A stretch of 64,000 nucleotides of DNA. Source: JAEXOD01 sp963663265 (GTDB lineage: Bacteria; Bacteroidota; Ignavibacteria; Ignavibacteriales; Melioribacteraceae). The position numbers and the translations under genes were made by a program. Where the stretch lies: positions 620,001-684,000 of the forward strand of contig CAXXXM010000001.1 in assembly GCA_963663265.2 (NCBI GenBank). The letters are read 5' to 3'. This document shows, piece by piece, positions 38,163-46,945 of this stretch (position 1 is the first letter of the stretch; the number at the start of each line of letters is the position of its first letter). Under the pieces are notes generated by a model that saw only the letters and a list, made by a program, of their open reading frames with translations, made no database searches and had not been told where the DNA came from.

Positions 38163-39140
38163 ATGACAAGATTGTATACTGCATTTGCCAATAGAGGGAA
38201 ACTTTATAAATTAAGGTATCTGCAGAATGATGAAAAAGAAACCAACGTACAACAAATATTATCGAATGAATCAGTCTATCTAATAAGTGATATATTATCA
38301 AAAAATGTTAGACCCGATTTTCCATCAGAAATGATTGATATGACAGGAAGACCCAAAATAGCTTGGAAAACGGGGACTTCTTATGGTAAACGTGATGCTT
38401 GGGCAATTGGATATAACCCTGATTATACTATTGGTGTTTGGATTGGGAATTTTAATGGAACAGGCTCACCTCATCTTTCTGGAGCTGAAATGGCTGTTCC
38501 TTTATTGTTTGACTTGTTTAATGTTGCAAATAAATCTTTAAGTAGAAAAAGAAAAGTATGGTTTGATATTCCTAAAAATTTAGGTACCAGAAAAGTATGC
38601 TCTGAGACCGGCTTAATTCCAGATGATGATTGTTCATTAATAATTGATGACTATTATATTAAAGGTGTTTCAACCAAAAAAGTATGTGATTTATATAAAG
38701 AAACTTATGTTAGTGTTGATGAAACGATTGAATATTGTGTGTCATGTTTACCAAAAGATGGCTACAAAAAGAAAAAATACCCGTTTTATGATCCGGAATT
38801 ATTAATGTGGTATGATGAAAACAATGTAGTAATTAATAAACCACCAAAACATAATCCGGACTGTACTGTTCGATTGTCTGATGAAGGACCTCGTATTATT
38901 TCTCCAATGCCCAATTACGAGTATTATTTAGAAAAGGGGGAAAAACAACAAATTCTTTTACAAGCAGCATCTCAATTAAATACTAACTTCCATTATTGGT
39001 ATGCAAATAACATATTTCTTGGTAAACTAAAAAGTAACGAAAAATTGTTCTTTATTCCTAAAAAAGGTAAAAACTACATCACTTGTATGGATGATAAAGG
39101 AAGAACTTCTGAAGTGGTGATAATGGTGAAATATTATTGA
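38163..39140 (+). CDS. pbpC: penicillin-binding protein 1C, C-terminal part (frameshifted gene)
   Basis: The continuation of PBP1C in the +1 frame. The true reading begins near 38079 with 'AGFYEINKSKSKLGLSIILG' and then 'GGCGVRLDEMTRLYTAFANRG', upstream of the ATG given here. It carries the KTG box in 'AWKTGTSYGKRDAW' and the family's C-terminal domain (cysteine-containing 'VCSETGLIPDDDC' and the BiPBP_C-like end). If the shift is real, the transpeptidase is split between SxN and KTG and PBP1C is inactive. If it is a sequencing indel the enzyme is intact. Confidence 0.88.
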   Translation: MTRLYTAFANRGKLYKLRYLQNDEKETNVQQILSNESVYLISDILSKNVRPDFPSEMIDMTGRPKIAWKTGTSYGKRDAWAIGYNPDYTIGVWIGNFNGTGSPHLSGAEMAVPLLFDLFNVANKSLSRKRKVWFDIPKNLGTRKVCSETGLIPDDDCSLIIDDYYIKGVSTKKVCDLYKETYVSVDETIEYCVSCLPKDGYKKKKYPFYDPELLMWYDENNVVINKPPKHNPDCTVRLSDEGPRIISPMPNYEYYLEKGEKQQILLQAASQLNTNFHYWYANNIFLGKLKSNEKLFFIPKKGKNYITCMDDKGRTSEVVIMVKYY

Positions 39141-39471
39141 GGAATAATCTGCGACTTTACACTCACCAGCGACTTGGCAGACTACACCAAGTTATCCGCC
39201 TCTCTCAAAGAAAGAGGGGAATGATATTACGGCTTTATTGGTGATAGGTGTGAAAAAGTGTAAGAGTAGGGAAATGAAATCAATAAGTAGAATAATGAGA
39301 AAACTAAGCATTTACGAGTAGCTTGGCAGCATAAGCACTCACCAGCGACTTTACACTCACCCCTAACCCCTCTCTCAAAGAAAGAGGGGAATGATATATG
39401 TGCTCTGTGGGTGATGTGTTTAGCTTGGGAAACTTATTGAAAAATGATAAAGTATTTGAGGAGTAATACCT
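39141..39471. repeat. intergenic repeats after pbpC
   Basis: A 331-bp stretch without a gene. Two copies of 'tctctcaaagaaagagggga' plus 'atgatat' start at 39201 and 39371 (170 bp apart), each able to fold as a CCTCT/AGAGG hairpin. Two copies of 'cactcaccagcgactt' lie near 39160 and 39337. These are the kind of hairpin repeats that accompany DUF559 genes. Confidence 0.7.
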
Positions 39472-39846
39472 ATGAATAAAAGTAAATTACCAGAGATAAT
39501 TAGAGATACATTTAGAGATTTACGAATAAATCATACAATAGCTGAAAAAATATTGTGGGAATATTTACGAAATAGAAAACTCTCAGGTAAAAAGTTTAAT
39601 AGACAATTTCCAATACGATATAATTTGAATAATAAGGAATCATTTTTTATTGCCGATTTTTATTGTGATGAGGCTAAATTAATAATTGAAGTTGATGGAG
39701 AAATTCATAATGATAAGATTGAACAGGATGAGTTTCGTACAATAATACTGAACTCTTTAGGAATAAAAGTAATTAGATTTACTAATAATGAAATATTTTC
39801 TGCGATAAAAGTAGTTTTAGATGAAATTAAGAATAATTTGCATTGA
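39472..39846 (+). CDS. DUF559 (Vsr/endonuclease-like) protein
   Basis: A 124-residue protein of the DUF559 family (PF04480), which has a restriction-endonuclease-like fold related to Vsr mismatch endonucleases. Visible motifs are 'EKILWEYLRNRKLSGKKFNR', 'IRYNLNN..FFIADFYCDEAKLIIEVDGEIH' (D..E-x-D core) and 'RTIILNSLGIKVIRFTNNEI'. The length is normal. The family is widespread as a stand-alone gene flanked by hairpin repeats, and its role is not firmly known. A partial duplicate of its 3' end follows. Confidence 0.85.
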   Translation: MNKSKLPEIIRDTFRDLRINHTIAEKILWEYLRNRKLSGKKFNRQFPIRYNLNNKESFFIADFYCDEAKLIIEVDGEIHNDKIEQDEFRTIILNSLGIKVIRFTNNEIFSAIKVVLDEIKNNLH

Positions 39847-39863
39847 ACCAATAAATGCGTCAT

Positions 39864-40037
39864 CCCTCTCTAAGTAGAGAGGGAAAGAGGGTGAGTATGA
39901 AAATATATTTACTCAAATAATTTTGTTAGATTTACTAACAATGATGTTTTTTCTGAAATAAAAGATGTTATAGATGAAATTAAAAATAGTTTGTAATGAA
40001 CCATTAATTACGTCATCCCTCTTTAAGTAGAGAGGGA
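39864..40037. repeat. duplicated hairpin and 3' tail after the DUF559 gene
   Basis: CCCTCTCT-AAGT-AGAGAGGG at 39864-39883 recurs with one change as CCCTCTTTAAGTAGAGAGGG at 40018-40037. Both are followed by 'aaagagggtgagtatgaa'. Together with the DUF559 tail they show a tandem duplication of about 154 bp. Confidence 0.75.
39925..39996 (+). pseudogene. DUF559 C-terminal fragment
   Basis: Translation gives VRFTNNDVFSEIKDVIDEIK plus NSL and a stop, homologous to the end of the gene at 39472 (VIRFTNNEIFSAIKVVLDEI). No upstream part of the gene remains. It is a diverged duplicate of the 3' end only. Confidence 0.8.
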
Positions 40038-40060
40038 AAGAGGGTGAGTATGAATTTCCC

Positions 40061-40111
40061 ATTTACCCTTCAACCTTCAACACTTAACCATAAAAAAGTG
40101 CCCCGAAGAGG
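40061..40111. other. putative attachment site, distal copy
   Basis: A 51-bp copy of the tRNA-Arg 3' end plus its downstream flank. It matches 42135-42178 almost perfectly apart from a 7-bp CTTCAAC duplication and one substitution, and ends in TGCCCCGAAGAGG, the last 13 nt of the tRNA gene. The sequence then diverges from tRNA. The geometry is that of an element integrated at a tRNA 3' end. Confidence 0.6.
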
Positions 40112-40186
40112 TTTCACAGACCGTGTAAGTTGTTATGTTATAATAATTTATTTTTCTCAAGAGACAAACGAGCGACATGTGTTTTG

Positions 40187-40825
40187 TTATTTATTTGTTA
40201 ATTTTCTGTTATCAAAATCGAGTAATTCAAGAGTTATTTCTTCTTTATCGTTAATAATTTCACTTTCTCGAATAATTCCAACATTCGGTGCGAAATATCT
40301 CCTTTTCTTGCTGTTACTTGTGGTGCATTCAACAACGATTACGTTATTATACGAGACCTTACTGTATATCCCGTCTATTTTACACACCTTTAAAATTTTA
40401 TAAGTTCTTGAAGTTCTCAGATCCTTATTTACCCATTCATAACCAATATCATACATCGAGGTTCTTGGGTTTTTCTTTAAATAATATTCTCCTTCAGGAT
40501 AATTCCCATTAGGCAAATAGATCCCATAAAAAATTAGCTCTCCATTTAATTTCTTAAATATCCAATCTGTATTTGAAGAAGTATTATCGCTTAAAAACTG
40601 ATAATTATAACGAAATCTTAAGCCATCTTTTGTATCATAGTCCACAATTACCATAGTTAACTGAAAGGTTTCTTTCTTATAGCCATAATCAAAAATTCCA
40701 TAATACCTCCAGTAATTGTATAAACTTCTTACTGGAAAATAATCTGCATTTTGGATTATGGTATCTTTTGTTTGTGCTTGTGAAACACTAAATGCAATTA
40801 ACAATAATGCAAATAATTTTCTCAT
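40187..40825 (-). CDS. exported protein of unknown function
   Basis: A 212-residue protein with a signal peptide (1-18, ends VSQAQ). The mature part opens with 'YFPVRSLYNYWRYYG', which is like the 'FP...G..W.Y' opening of a domain found in many Ignavibacteria exported proteins, and reads as an all-beta fold. No sorting domain is present, so it probably stays in the periplasm. It lies inside the putative tRNA-Arg island. Confidence 0.6.
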   Translation of the reverse strand: MRKLFALLLIAFSVSQAQTKDTIIQNADYFPVRSLYNYWRYYGIFDYGYKKETFQLTMVIVDYDTKDGLRFRYNYQFLSDNTSSNTDWIFKKLNGELIFYGIYLPNGNYPEGEYYLKKNPRTSMYDIGYEWVNKDLRTSRTYKILKVCKIDGIYSKVSYNNVIVVECTTSNSKKRRYFAPNVGIIRESEIINDKEEITLELLDFDNRKLTNK

Positions 40826-40965
40826 TTTGCCTTTCTCCTAACTTGCACCGGATGAACAACAAGCAAAGTTAATAGTTGTTGTTTAGTTAATTAATAATGG
40901 AAACTGTTATATTTTTATTTGTTCGAAATAATTAAATGGTTATTATCATCAATTTTATTTATGGT

Positions 40966-41685
40966 TTATTTGAAGAAAGTTGACTTAAAAATCAAAATAG
41001 GTTTTTTAAAAACTCCTCCAATTTTCCATAAATAAAAAAGACCGGTTCTATACATAGTGACAAAAACTTTTGTACGTTGATAACTTGGACTAAATTCGGC
41101 AATTAATTTATTAAGTTTGTTAATATAGCAGGATTCTGCATTTCTAAATTCTACTAAAAATATTTCAAAATTATTCTCATTTGATTCATCCACATAATTT
41201 GAAATAAGTGTAGTGACCTCATCATAAAAATTTGTGCAAATTGTATGAAAATTATATCTAAACATTTCATCATAAAAAATTGTAATTACAACATTAGATG
41301 TAATAAAATTTTCATATAAAATTGTTATTGAATTATGGCAATCTTCAAAATTTGATTGTTCATTTTCTAAATTGTTTGAGTCACTTTGTGATATTCCCTT
41401 AAACTGAAATAATTCATTTTGAAATTTCTGGAAAATTCCCCTATAATTATTAATTATATTTAATAGATTGGAAGGGAAAAGTGCATAAGCAGGAAGATTT
41501 TTAATGATTGTATTGTCAAAAAGTATTCTTTTATGTTGATAATCTCTTTCGTTTTTACGTGAGATATATGCATAAACAAAATTTATAATAAATCCTAATA
41601 TAAAAAATAATATATTAAGAAGGACAGAAATTGAGTTTATGAATGTAAGGATTGTGTTGTTGTCCGAGTTGGTTTCTGTGCCCAT
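40966..41685 (-). CDS. membrane-anchored protein of unknown function, paired with a STAS-like protein
   Basis: A 239-residue protein with one N-terminal transmembrane helix at about 14-40 (ISVLLNILFFILGFIINFVY), a basic flank (SRKNERDYQHKR) and a helical cytoplasmic domain of about 190 residues. I do not recognise the family. It overlaps the upstream gene by 49 bp, so the two are translationally linked. It lies within the putative tRNA-Arg island. Confidence 0.55.
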   Translation of the reverse strand: MGTETNSDNNTILTFINSISVLLNILFFILGFIINFVYAYISRKNERDYQHKRILFDNTIIKNLPAYALFPSNLLNIINNYRGIFQKFQNELFQFKGISQSDSNNLENEQSNFEDCHNSITILYENFITSNVVITIFYDEMFRYNFHTICTNFYDEVTTLISNYVDESNENNFEIFLVEFRNAESCYINKLNKLIAEFSPSYQRTKVFVTMYRTGLFYLWKIGGVFKKPILIFKSTFFK

Positions 41686-42035
41686 CTAAAATTATCCTCT
41701 AACCGCTTATCAAAAATAATTGACTTAGCATATTTCTCTACTAACATGTTGTTGTAGGGACGAGTATTAAACACATATTGTAATCGAAAAGCATTTTCTC
41801 CAAGAGCTAATACTCTATCTCCAAACAAACCAGCAAAAAAAGACATATTAATTGTTTTAATAGGGAAGTCAATAATAATAAAAATTTTGTTGTATTTTTT
41901 TTCAAGGTCAACGAATGTACCTAATTTACTTTCTATATTTTTTCTACAAAATTGACCATTCTCAAATCCAACTAAACTTTTTAAATTTGGATTGAAGGTA
42001 CTTAAGTTTATTTTTATTTCTTCAGATTTTGGCAT
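41637..42035 (-). CDS. STAS-like (DUF4325-type) protein
   Basis: A 132-residue protein. 'GQFCRKNIESKLGTFVDLEK' followed by 'KIFIIIDFPIKTINMSFFAG' and 'LFGDRVLALGENAF' matches the pattern of the STAS-like DUF4325 family (phosphorylatable Ser region after a 'hhhDF' strand). Such proteins act as regulators or partners of kinases and of membrane proteins. The family call rests on pattern alone. It overlaps the membrane-protein gene by 49 bp and is next to the tRNA end of the putative island. Confidence 0.5.
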   Translation of the reverse strand: MPKSEEIKINLSTFNPNLKSLVGFENGQFCRKNIESKLGTFVDLEKKYNKIFIIIDFPIKTINMSFFAGLFGDRVLALGENAFRLQYVFNTRPYNNMLVEKYAKSIIFDKRLEDNFRWAQKPTRTTTQSLHS

Positions 42036-42134
42036 TGTAGTTTAATTTTTATTAACTTCAATATATATAATATATTATCCTTTAGCAAGAAATAATTATG
42101 ATTATATCAAGCATCATATCCTCGTTTTTCAGTC

Positions 42135-42178
42135 ATTTACCCTTCAACACTTAACCTTAAAAAAGTGCCCCGAAGAGG
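42135..42178. other. putative attachment site at the tRNA-Arg 3' end
   Basis: 44 bp made of the last 13 nt of tRNA-Arg (42166-42178) and 31 bp of downstream flank, repeated at 40061-40111. The DNA between the repeats (about 2.07 kb) has three genes and no integrase. Confidence 0.6.
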
Positions 42179-42239
42179 ATTCGAACCTCTGACCTACAGT
42201 TTAGGAAACTGACGCTCTATCCTACTGAGCTACCGGGGC
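42166..42239 (-). tRNA. tRNA-Arg (anticodon CCT)
   Basis: A 74-nt tRNA on the minus strand. The acceptor stem is GCCCCGG/TCGGGGC with discriminator A. The D arm is GCTCAGTAGGATAGAGC. The anticodon loop TTCCTAA reads AGG (one T-T mismatch at the base of the anticodon stem). The variable loop is AGGTC. The T arm is AGAGG-TTCGAAT-CCTCT. CCA is not encoded. Confidence 0.95.
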
Positions 42240-42410
42240 AAAATGTAAAAATAACCAATTATAATTATAGTAAAAAATTAGGTTTTTTCCAAAAAAAGGA
42301 GAGCCTTACTCTAAATTATTGTGAAACATGATGTTAACAAGTTTTTTTTATTAAATAATTATGCTATTATTGTATTTTAAAATTAGTTTTATTAATAATT
42401 TATTAATTAT

Positions 42411-43145
42411 TTGAAGAAAATTTATACAGCATACTTCGTTTGGATAGCTTTACTTCTGTTAATAGTTGCTTGCAGCAGAGGAGAACAAGAACAGAATATT
42501 TGTAAAGATGACTTATCGGTAATTAAAAAACGAGGAAAACTTGTTGCAATTACAGGATATAACTCATACAGTTATTTTGTCTATCAAGGCAGACTAATGG
42601 GATATGAATATGAACTAATTAAAAAATTTGCTGATGAGAACAAATTACTTCTGGAATTAAAAGTTGTTAAAAATGTAGATGAAATGTTCAATATGCTTAA
42701 TAGAGGCGAAGGGGATGTAATTGCTTTTAGCATGACAATGATTAAAGAGCGAGAAAAATTATTCTCTTTTACTGATACCCATTTTTTAACAACTCAAGTT
42801 TTGGTTCAACGCAAAGCATATAACGATAGTACTAAATTGCTTTATATAGATAATGTTAAAAAGCTTGAAGGCAAAAATATTTTTGTTAGAAAAGGGACAG
42901 CTTATATTAGACAGCTTATTAATATTCAGCAAAAAGAAAAGATTAAATTCAATATTATTGAAGATTCGACAGGAAAAACTACTGAGGATTTAATACGACA
43001 AGTTGCCGATAAAAAAATTGATTATACTGTTGCTGATGAAAATATTGCAGATTTGTTTATAAATAAATATTCAAATCTTAGTGTTAAAACTAAAATATCG
43101 CAACCGCAAAAAGTTGCTTGGGTTGTTAGAAAATCAATCTGTTAA
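42411..43145 (+). CDS. mltF: membrane-bound lytic murein transglycosylase F, N-terminal part (frameshifted gene)
   Basis: 244 residues: a TTG start, lipoprotein signal with lipobox IVAC (C21), then a type-3 periplasmic solute-binding (SBP_bac_3) domain with 'KKRGKLVAITGYNSYSYFVY', 'GYEYELIKKFADENKL' and 'DYTVADENIADLFI'. This is the regulatory half of MltF. The frame is lost at the A4 run 43130-43133: removing one A turns 'VVRKSIC' stop into 'VVRNQSVNLLNKLDNWI', which continues into the catalytic half. The intact gene would be 42411-43815. Confidence 0.88.
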   Translation: MKKIYTAYFVWIALLLLIVACSRGEQEQNICKDDLSVIKKRGKLVAITGYNSYSYFVYQGRLMGYEYELIKKFADENKLLLELKVVKNVDEMFNMLNRGEGDVIAFSMTMIKEREKLFSFTDTHFLTTQVLVQRKAYNDSTKLLYIDNVKKLEGKNIFVRKGTAYIRQLINIQQKEKIKFNIIEDSTGKTTEDLIRQVADKKIDYTVADENIADLFINKYSNLSVKTKISQPQKVAWVVRKSIC

Positions 43146-43815
43146 TTTGTTAAACAAATTAGATAACTGGATAAAAAGAGAAAAAAAGAAAAATACTTTT
43201 ATTGCTTTTAACTCAAAGTATTTTAAAAATAGATTTGGGTTATTTTCTCAGACTCGAAGCAACTTTTTATCAAAAGAAAAAGGAAAAATTTCTGTTTTTG
43301 ACAATTTAATTAAAAAGCATTCAAAAAAGAATAATTGGGATTGGAGGTTGGTTGCTTCTTTAATTTGTGAAGAATCTAATTTTAATCCTGAAATAGAGTC
43401 AATTGCCGGAGCTACCGGATTAATGCAGTTAGTCCCTGAAACTTTAGAACATTATGGAGCTGAAAACCCAAAAGACCCTGAAGAAAATATTAAAGCAGGA
43501 ATAAAATATTTAAATTATTTGGATAAGTTATTTTCAAAATATATTCATGATAAAGAAGAGAGAATAAAGTTTATTTTAGCTGCATACAATGTTGGACCTG
43601 GTCATATAATTGATGCAATAAATCTTGCATTTAAGTATGGCAAAAATCCACAGATTTGGGATAATAGTGTGGAAGCCCTTCTAATAGAAAAATCTAAACA
43701 AACTTACTATAATGATGAAGTAGTAACAAACGGGTTTTGTTTAGGTAAAACAACAATCAAATTTGTTAAAAACGTGATAAATAGATATTATGAATATAAA
43801 AAATTTGTTACTTAA
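43081..43815 (+). CDS. mltF: membrane-bound lytic murein transglycosylase F, C-terminal part (frameshifted gene)
   Basis: The catalytic half of MltF in the +1 frame; the genuine part starts near 43132. A soluble lytic transglycosylase domain has the catalytic Glu in 'SLICEESNFNPE', then 'GATGLMQLVPETLEHYG', 'NIKAGIKYLNYLDKLF' and 'AAYNVGPGHI'. It cleaves glycan strands of peptidoglycan with anhydro-muramyl product. If the shift is real this half lacks its export signal and cannot act. Confidence 0.88.
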   Translation: MLKLKYRNRKKLLGLLENQSVNLLNKLDNWIKREKKKNTFIAFNSKYFKNRFGLFSQTRSNFLSKEKGKISVFDNLIKKHSKKNNWDWRLVASLICEESNFNPEIESIAGATGLMQLVPETLEHYGAENPKDPEENIKAGIKYLNYLDKLFSKYIHDKEERIKFILAAYNVGPGHIIDAINLAFKYGKNPQIWDNSVEALLIEKSKQTYYNDEVVTNGFCLGKTTIKFVKNVINRYYEYKKFVT

Positions 43816-43881
43816 ACGTTTTAAACTTGATATTTAATTAAATTTATTAAAAATTATATATTCAATAATTTTCTATATTGC

Positions 43882-46491
43882 ATGAAATTCATAATTAACC
43901 TCTTTCTATTTCTGCTGTTTAGTTTTAATATAATTAAACCTATTAGTGATGAGCCGATATTTATACTTCACTCATATCATCCTGAGTTTCGATGGACAAC
44001 ATTTGAATCTAATGGAATAAGGAGTGCCTTATTTAAAGAAAAATATAAGGGTAATATCTATATTGAATACTTAGATACAAAAAACTTTGATTATAATGAA
44101 ATGGCTCCAATATGCAAAGAAGTTATCGAAAAGAAATATAGAAAATTTGATTTCAAAATAGTTGTTTGTACAGATAATGATGCATTAACTTTTGTTAAAA
44201 CATTTGGTGATCAACTATTCCCTAACGCATATTTTGTTTTCTGTGGTATTAACGGCTTTGAAGATTCTATGGTTCCGGATAGAAACAAATATACCGGAGT
44301 TGCCGAATTTATTGATTTTGAAGCAAATATTGAGGGGATATTAAAAGTATTTCCCAATACAAAAGAGATAGTTTCTTTTTTTGATGGTACAATATCTGGG
44401 CAACAGATATTAAAAGATTATCAGAATGCCATTTCTAAGTTCAATGATAGGGGAATAAAATTTTCGAATATTATTAACCCAACAATAGCAGAGTTACTTG
44501 ATAGCGTCTCAGTATTAAAAGATGGGCAGATTTTGCTACAAGGTGAACTTGGCAAAGATAGAATTGGAGAGGTTCATAATCATATGACTATCAGTATGCT
44601 TCTTTCTCAAGTAAGTCGTGTTCCAATATGGGGAACAATTAATGATATGCTTAGAAAGGGCATAATTGGGGGAAATCTTTATAGTGCTTTTTATTGTGGC
44701 AGAAATGCAGGGGAAATCATAGTAGAAATATTGAATGGCAAGACTCCTTCTCAAATTCCAATAGTAAAAAAAATCCCCCATTATGTTATGTTTGATTATT
44801 TTTTACTAAAACGATTTAATGTTGATCAATCAAGACTTCCCAAAGGTTCAAAAATAATAAATAAACCAGTTACAATTTGGCAGACAAACAAACCATTATT
44901 AATAAAAATTGGCTTAGCATTTGTTGCCATGATAATTATTATTTTTATATTACTTTATAATATTTCGCGAAGAAAAAAAGCAGAGTATATGCTAAAAGAA
45001 TCGAAAATGCAATTAGATAGAACTCTTTCTTCTATTTCTGATTGTGTTTGGAGTATAGATTTTGATAAAAATGGAAATCTTCTGAATACATTTTTTTCAC
45101 CTGTAATTGAAAAAATATATGGTTTTTCAGTTCAGTATTTAAAAGAAGATGTAACACGTTGGAGAAAACTAATTATTGAAGAAGATCAATTTCAAGTTAA
45201 TAAGATTATAACTGAACTTAAAGAGGGCGATTTAGAGTATGCAAAATTTAAGTACAGAATGAGAACTCGAGAGGGTAAACTAAAATGGCTTGAACAAAGT
45301 ATAAAAAGGACAACGACAATCAATAATTGTTACCGATTTGATGGTATTACTACTGATATTACACAATCTATTGAACAAGAAGAAATAATGCTTAAGTACT
45401 TGAAAGCTGTAGAACAAAGTCCGGTTTCCATCATTATTACTAATACTATTGGTGAAATTGAGTATGTTAATCCATATTTTGAAAAAATAAGTGGTTATTC
45501 TTATGCAGAAATAAAAGGGAAAAATCCAAGAATTTTAAAAACAGGGTTTACTCCTGAAACTTCATATTCTAAATTATGGGAAACGATTTCTTCCGGTAAT
45601 GAATGGCAGGGAGAATTTTTAAATAGGAAAAAGAATGGTGAATATTACTGGGAGGTGTGTTCTATTAGTCCTATTAAAAATGATGAAGGTGTTATAACTC
45701 ATTTTGTTGCGGTTAAAGAAGATATTACACATCTTAAAGAAGTTGAACAAGAACTTAGAAAAGCTAAAGAGAATGCCGAAAAGGCAGATAAATTAAAGGA
45801 TGAATTTCTTGCTCAAATGTCGCACGAAATAAGAACTCCGGTTAATTCGATTCTTAATTTTTCTGATATGCTGCGAGAAGAACTTTCCGGTAAGATTGAT
45901 GAGGATTTAGAAGCGAGTTTTCCTTTAATTGTTAGGGCTGGTAATCGATTAATTAGAACAGTTGATTCTCTTATTAATATGGCGGAATTACAAACCGGGT
46001 TTTATACTGCTAAATTTGTCGAAATTGATCCGGAGGAGAAAATTCGTAACTTAATAAGAAACGACTTTATGAAAACAGCACAAGATAAGAAGCTTTTTAT
46101 TAATTTTAATTATAATTCTTCAATCAAAAAAATAGTTGCCGATGAGTATTCTTTTGAAATGATTTTCAAAAACTTAATTGATAATGCCCTAAAATATACT
46201 TATTATGGAGGTGTTGAAGTTATTGTGGCTGATAATGAAAAAGATTGGTTGGAAATTAAAGTTAAAGATTCCGGCATTGGAATTTCTGAAGAATATCTTG
46301 GAAAATTATTTGAACCTTTTTCGCAAGAAGAACAAGGATATACTCGTAGGTTTGAAGGTAATGGTTTGGGACTTGCTATTATAAAGAAATTTTTAACTCT
46401 TAATAATGCAAAAATTTCAGTTGAAAGCAAGAAGGGTGAAGGTACAACTTTTACAGTTTTATTTAATAAACAAACTAATAAAGTTGCTTAA
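43882..46491 (+). CDS. hybrid-sensor histidine kinase with ABC substrate-binding-type input domain
   Basis: An 869-residue membrane kinase. The signal/anchor is at 1-20. A periplasmic ABC_sub_bind-like domain (PF04392 type) fills about 25-330 ('IFILHSYHPEFRWTTFES', 'YFVFCGINGFED', 'GGNLYSAFYCGRNAGEIIVE'). A transmembrane helix follows at about 342-361, then two PAS domains (about 370-495 and 505-625), a HisKA dimer with H648 in 'QMSHEIRTPVNS', and HATPase_c with 'NLIDNALKYT', 'VKDSGIGIS' and 'GNGLGLAI'. There is no receiver domain. It probably senses a small ligand; the response regulator is not in the window. Confidence 0.88.
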   Translation: MKFIINLFLFLLFSFNIIKPISDEPIFILHSYHPEFRWTTFESNGIRSALFKEKYKGNIYIEYLDTKNFDYNEMAPICKEVIEKKYRKFDFKIVVCTDNDALTFVKTFGDQLFPNAYFVFCGINGFEDSMVPDRNKYTGVAEFIDFEANIEGILKVFPNTKEIVSFFDGTISGQQILKDYQNAISKFNDRGIKFSNIINPTIAELLDSVSVLKDGQILLQGELGKDRIGEVHNHMTISMLLSQVSRVPIWGTINDMLRKGIIGGNLYSAFYCGRNAGEIIVEILNGKTPSQIPIVKKIPHYVMFDYFLLKRFNVDQSRLPKGSKIINKPVTIWQTNKPLLIKIGLAFVAMIIIIFILLYNISRRKKAEYMLKESKMQLDRTLSSISDCVWSIDFDKNGNLLNTFFSPVIEKIYGFSVQYLKEDVTRWRKLIIEEDQFQVNKIITELKEGDLEYAKFKYRMRTREGKLKWLEQSIKRTTTINNCYRFDGITTDITQSIEQEEIMLKYLKAVEQSPVSIIITNTIGEIEYVNPYFEKISGYSYAEIKGKNPRILKTGFTPETSYSKLWETISSGNEWQGEFLNRKKNGEYYWEVCSISPIKNDEGVITHFVAVKEDITHLKEVEQELRKAKENAEKADKLKDEFLAQMSHEIRTPVNSILNFSDMLREELSGKIDEDLEASFPLIVRAGNRLIRTVDSLINMAELQTGFYTAKFVEIDPEEKIRNLIRNDFMKTAQDKKLFINFNYNSSIKKIVADEYSFEMIFKNLIDNALKYTYYGGVEVIVADNEKDWLEIKVKDSGIGISEEYLGKLFEPFSQEEQGYTRRFEGNGLGLAIIKKFLTLNNAKISVESKKGEGTTFTVLFNKQTNKVA

Positions 46492-46494
46492 CTG

Positions 46495-46519
46495 TTGTTG
46501 AAAAATTTATTTTCAACAA
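46495..46519 (+). terminator. possible terminator after the sensor kinase
   Basis: A 10-bp perfect stem TTGTTGAAAA / TTTTCAACAA with an ATTTA loop, directly after the stop codon at 46491. The T-tract is missing, so it may be an mRNA-end hairpin rather than a classical terminator. Confidence 0.4.
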
Positions 46520-46601
46520 AATAAAGCTTTAAGATATAACAAAACTTAAATTTTGCTATTTATTAATTATTAACTAAATACTAATTAAAATAAATAATAT
46601 T

Positions 46602-46940
46602 ATGATTAACGTACCTGATGGTTTTACTTTTGTTTGTCATATAAGTGAAATAAAAGAAAAAGTTGGTAAAAAATTTATTATTGAAGACGAAGAAATTGCA
46701 ATATTTTTGGTCAACAATAATTATTATGCAACATCAAATATGTGCCCTCACCAACATGCACGAATAATTTATGATGGCTTTATTGAAGATGAAAAAGTTG
46801 TATGTCCTGCACATGGTTGGGAATTTGATTTAAAGACCGGCAAAATGGCTGGTGGCAGAAAAGGACTTAGAGTTTTTGAAACGTTTATTACTGAGAATAA
46901 ATTATTTGTGAAAGTTATTCCCCAAACCTTTAATTGGTAG
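46602..46940 (+). CDS. Rieske [2Fe-2S] ferredoxin
   Basis: A 112-residue small Rieske protein of the NirD/BphF kind. The cluster ligands are C48-P-H50 in 'NMCPHQHA' and C68-P-A-H71 in 'VCPAHGWEFD'. It carries electrons in the cytoplasm; the partner enzyme is not known. No oxygenase or nitrite reductase is next to it. It ends 5 bp before queG and is probably cotranscribed with it. Confidence 0.9.
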   Translation: MINVPDGFTFVCHISEIKEKVGKKFIIEDEEIAIFLVNNNYYATSNMCPHQHARIIYDGFIEDEKVVCPAHGWEFDLKTGKMAGGRKGLRVFETFITENKLFVKVIPQTFNW

Positions 46941-46945
46941 ACTAA

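Noticed and set aside
39141..39471. A second DUF559 gene or a small RNA
   Set aside because: Only hairpin repeats with no open frame and no promoter that I can support.
42101..42165. A second tRNA adjacent to tRNA-Arg
   Set aside because: Only the flank of the attachment repeat is present; no second cloverleaf can be drawn.
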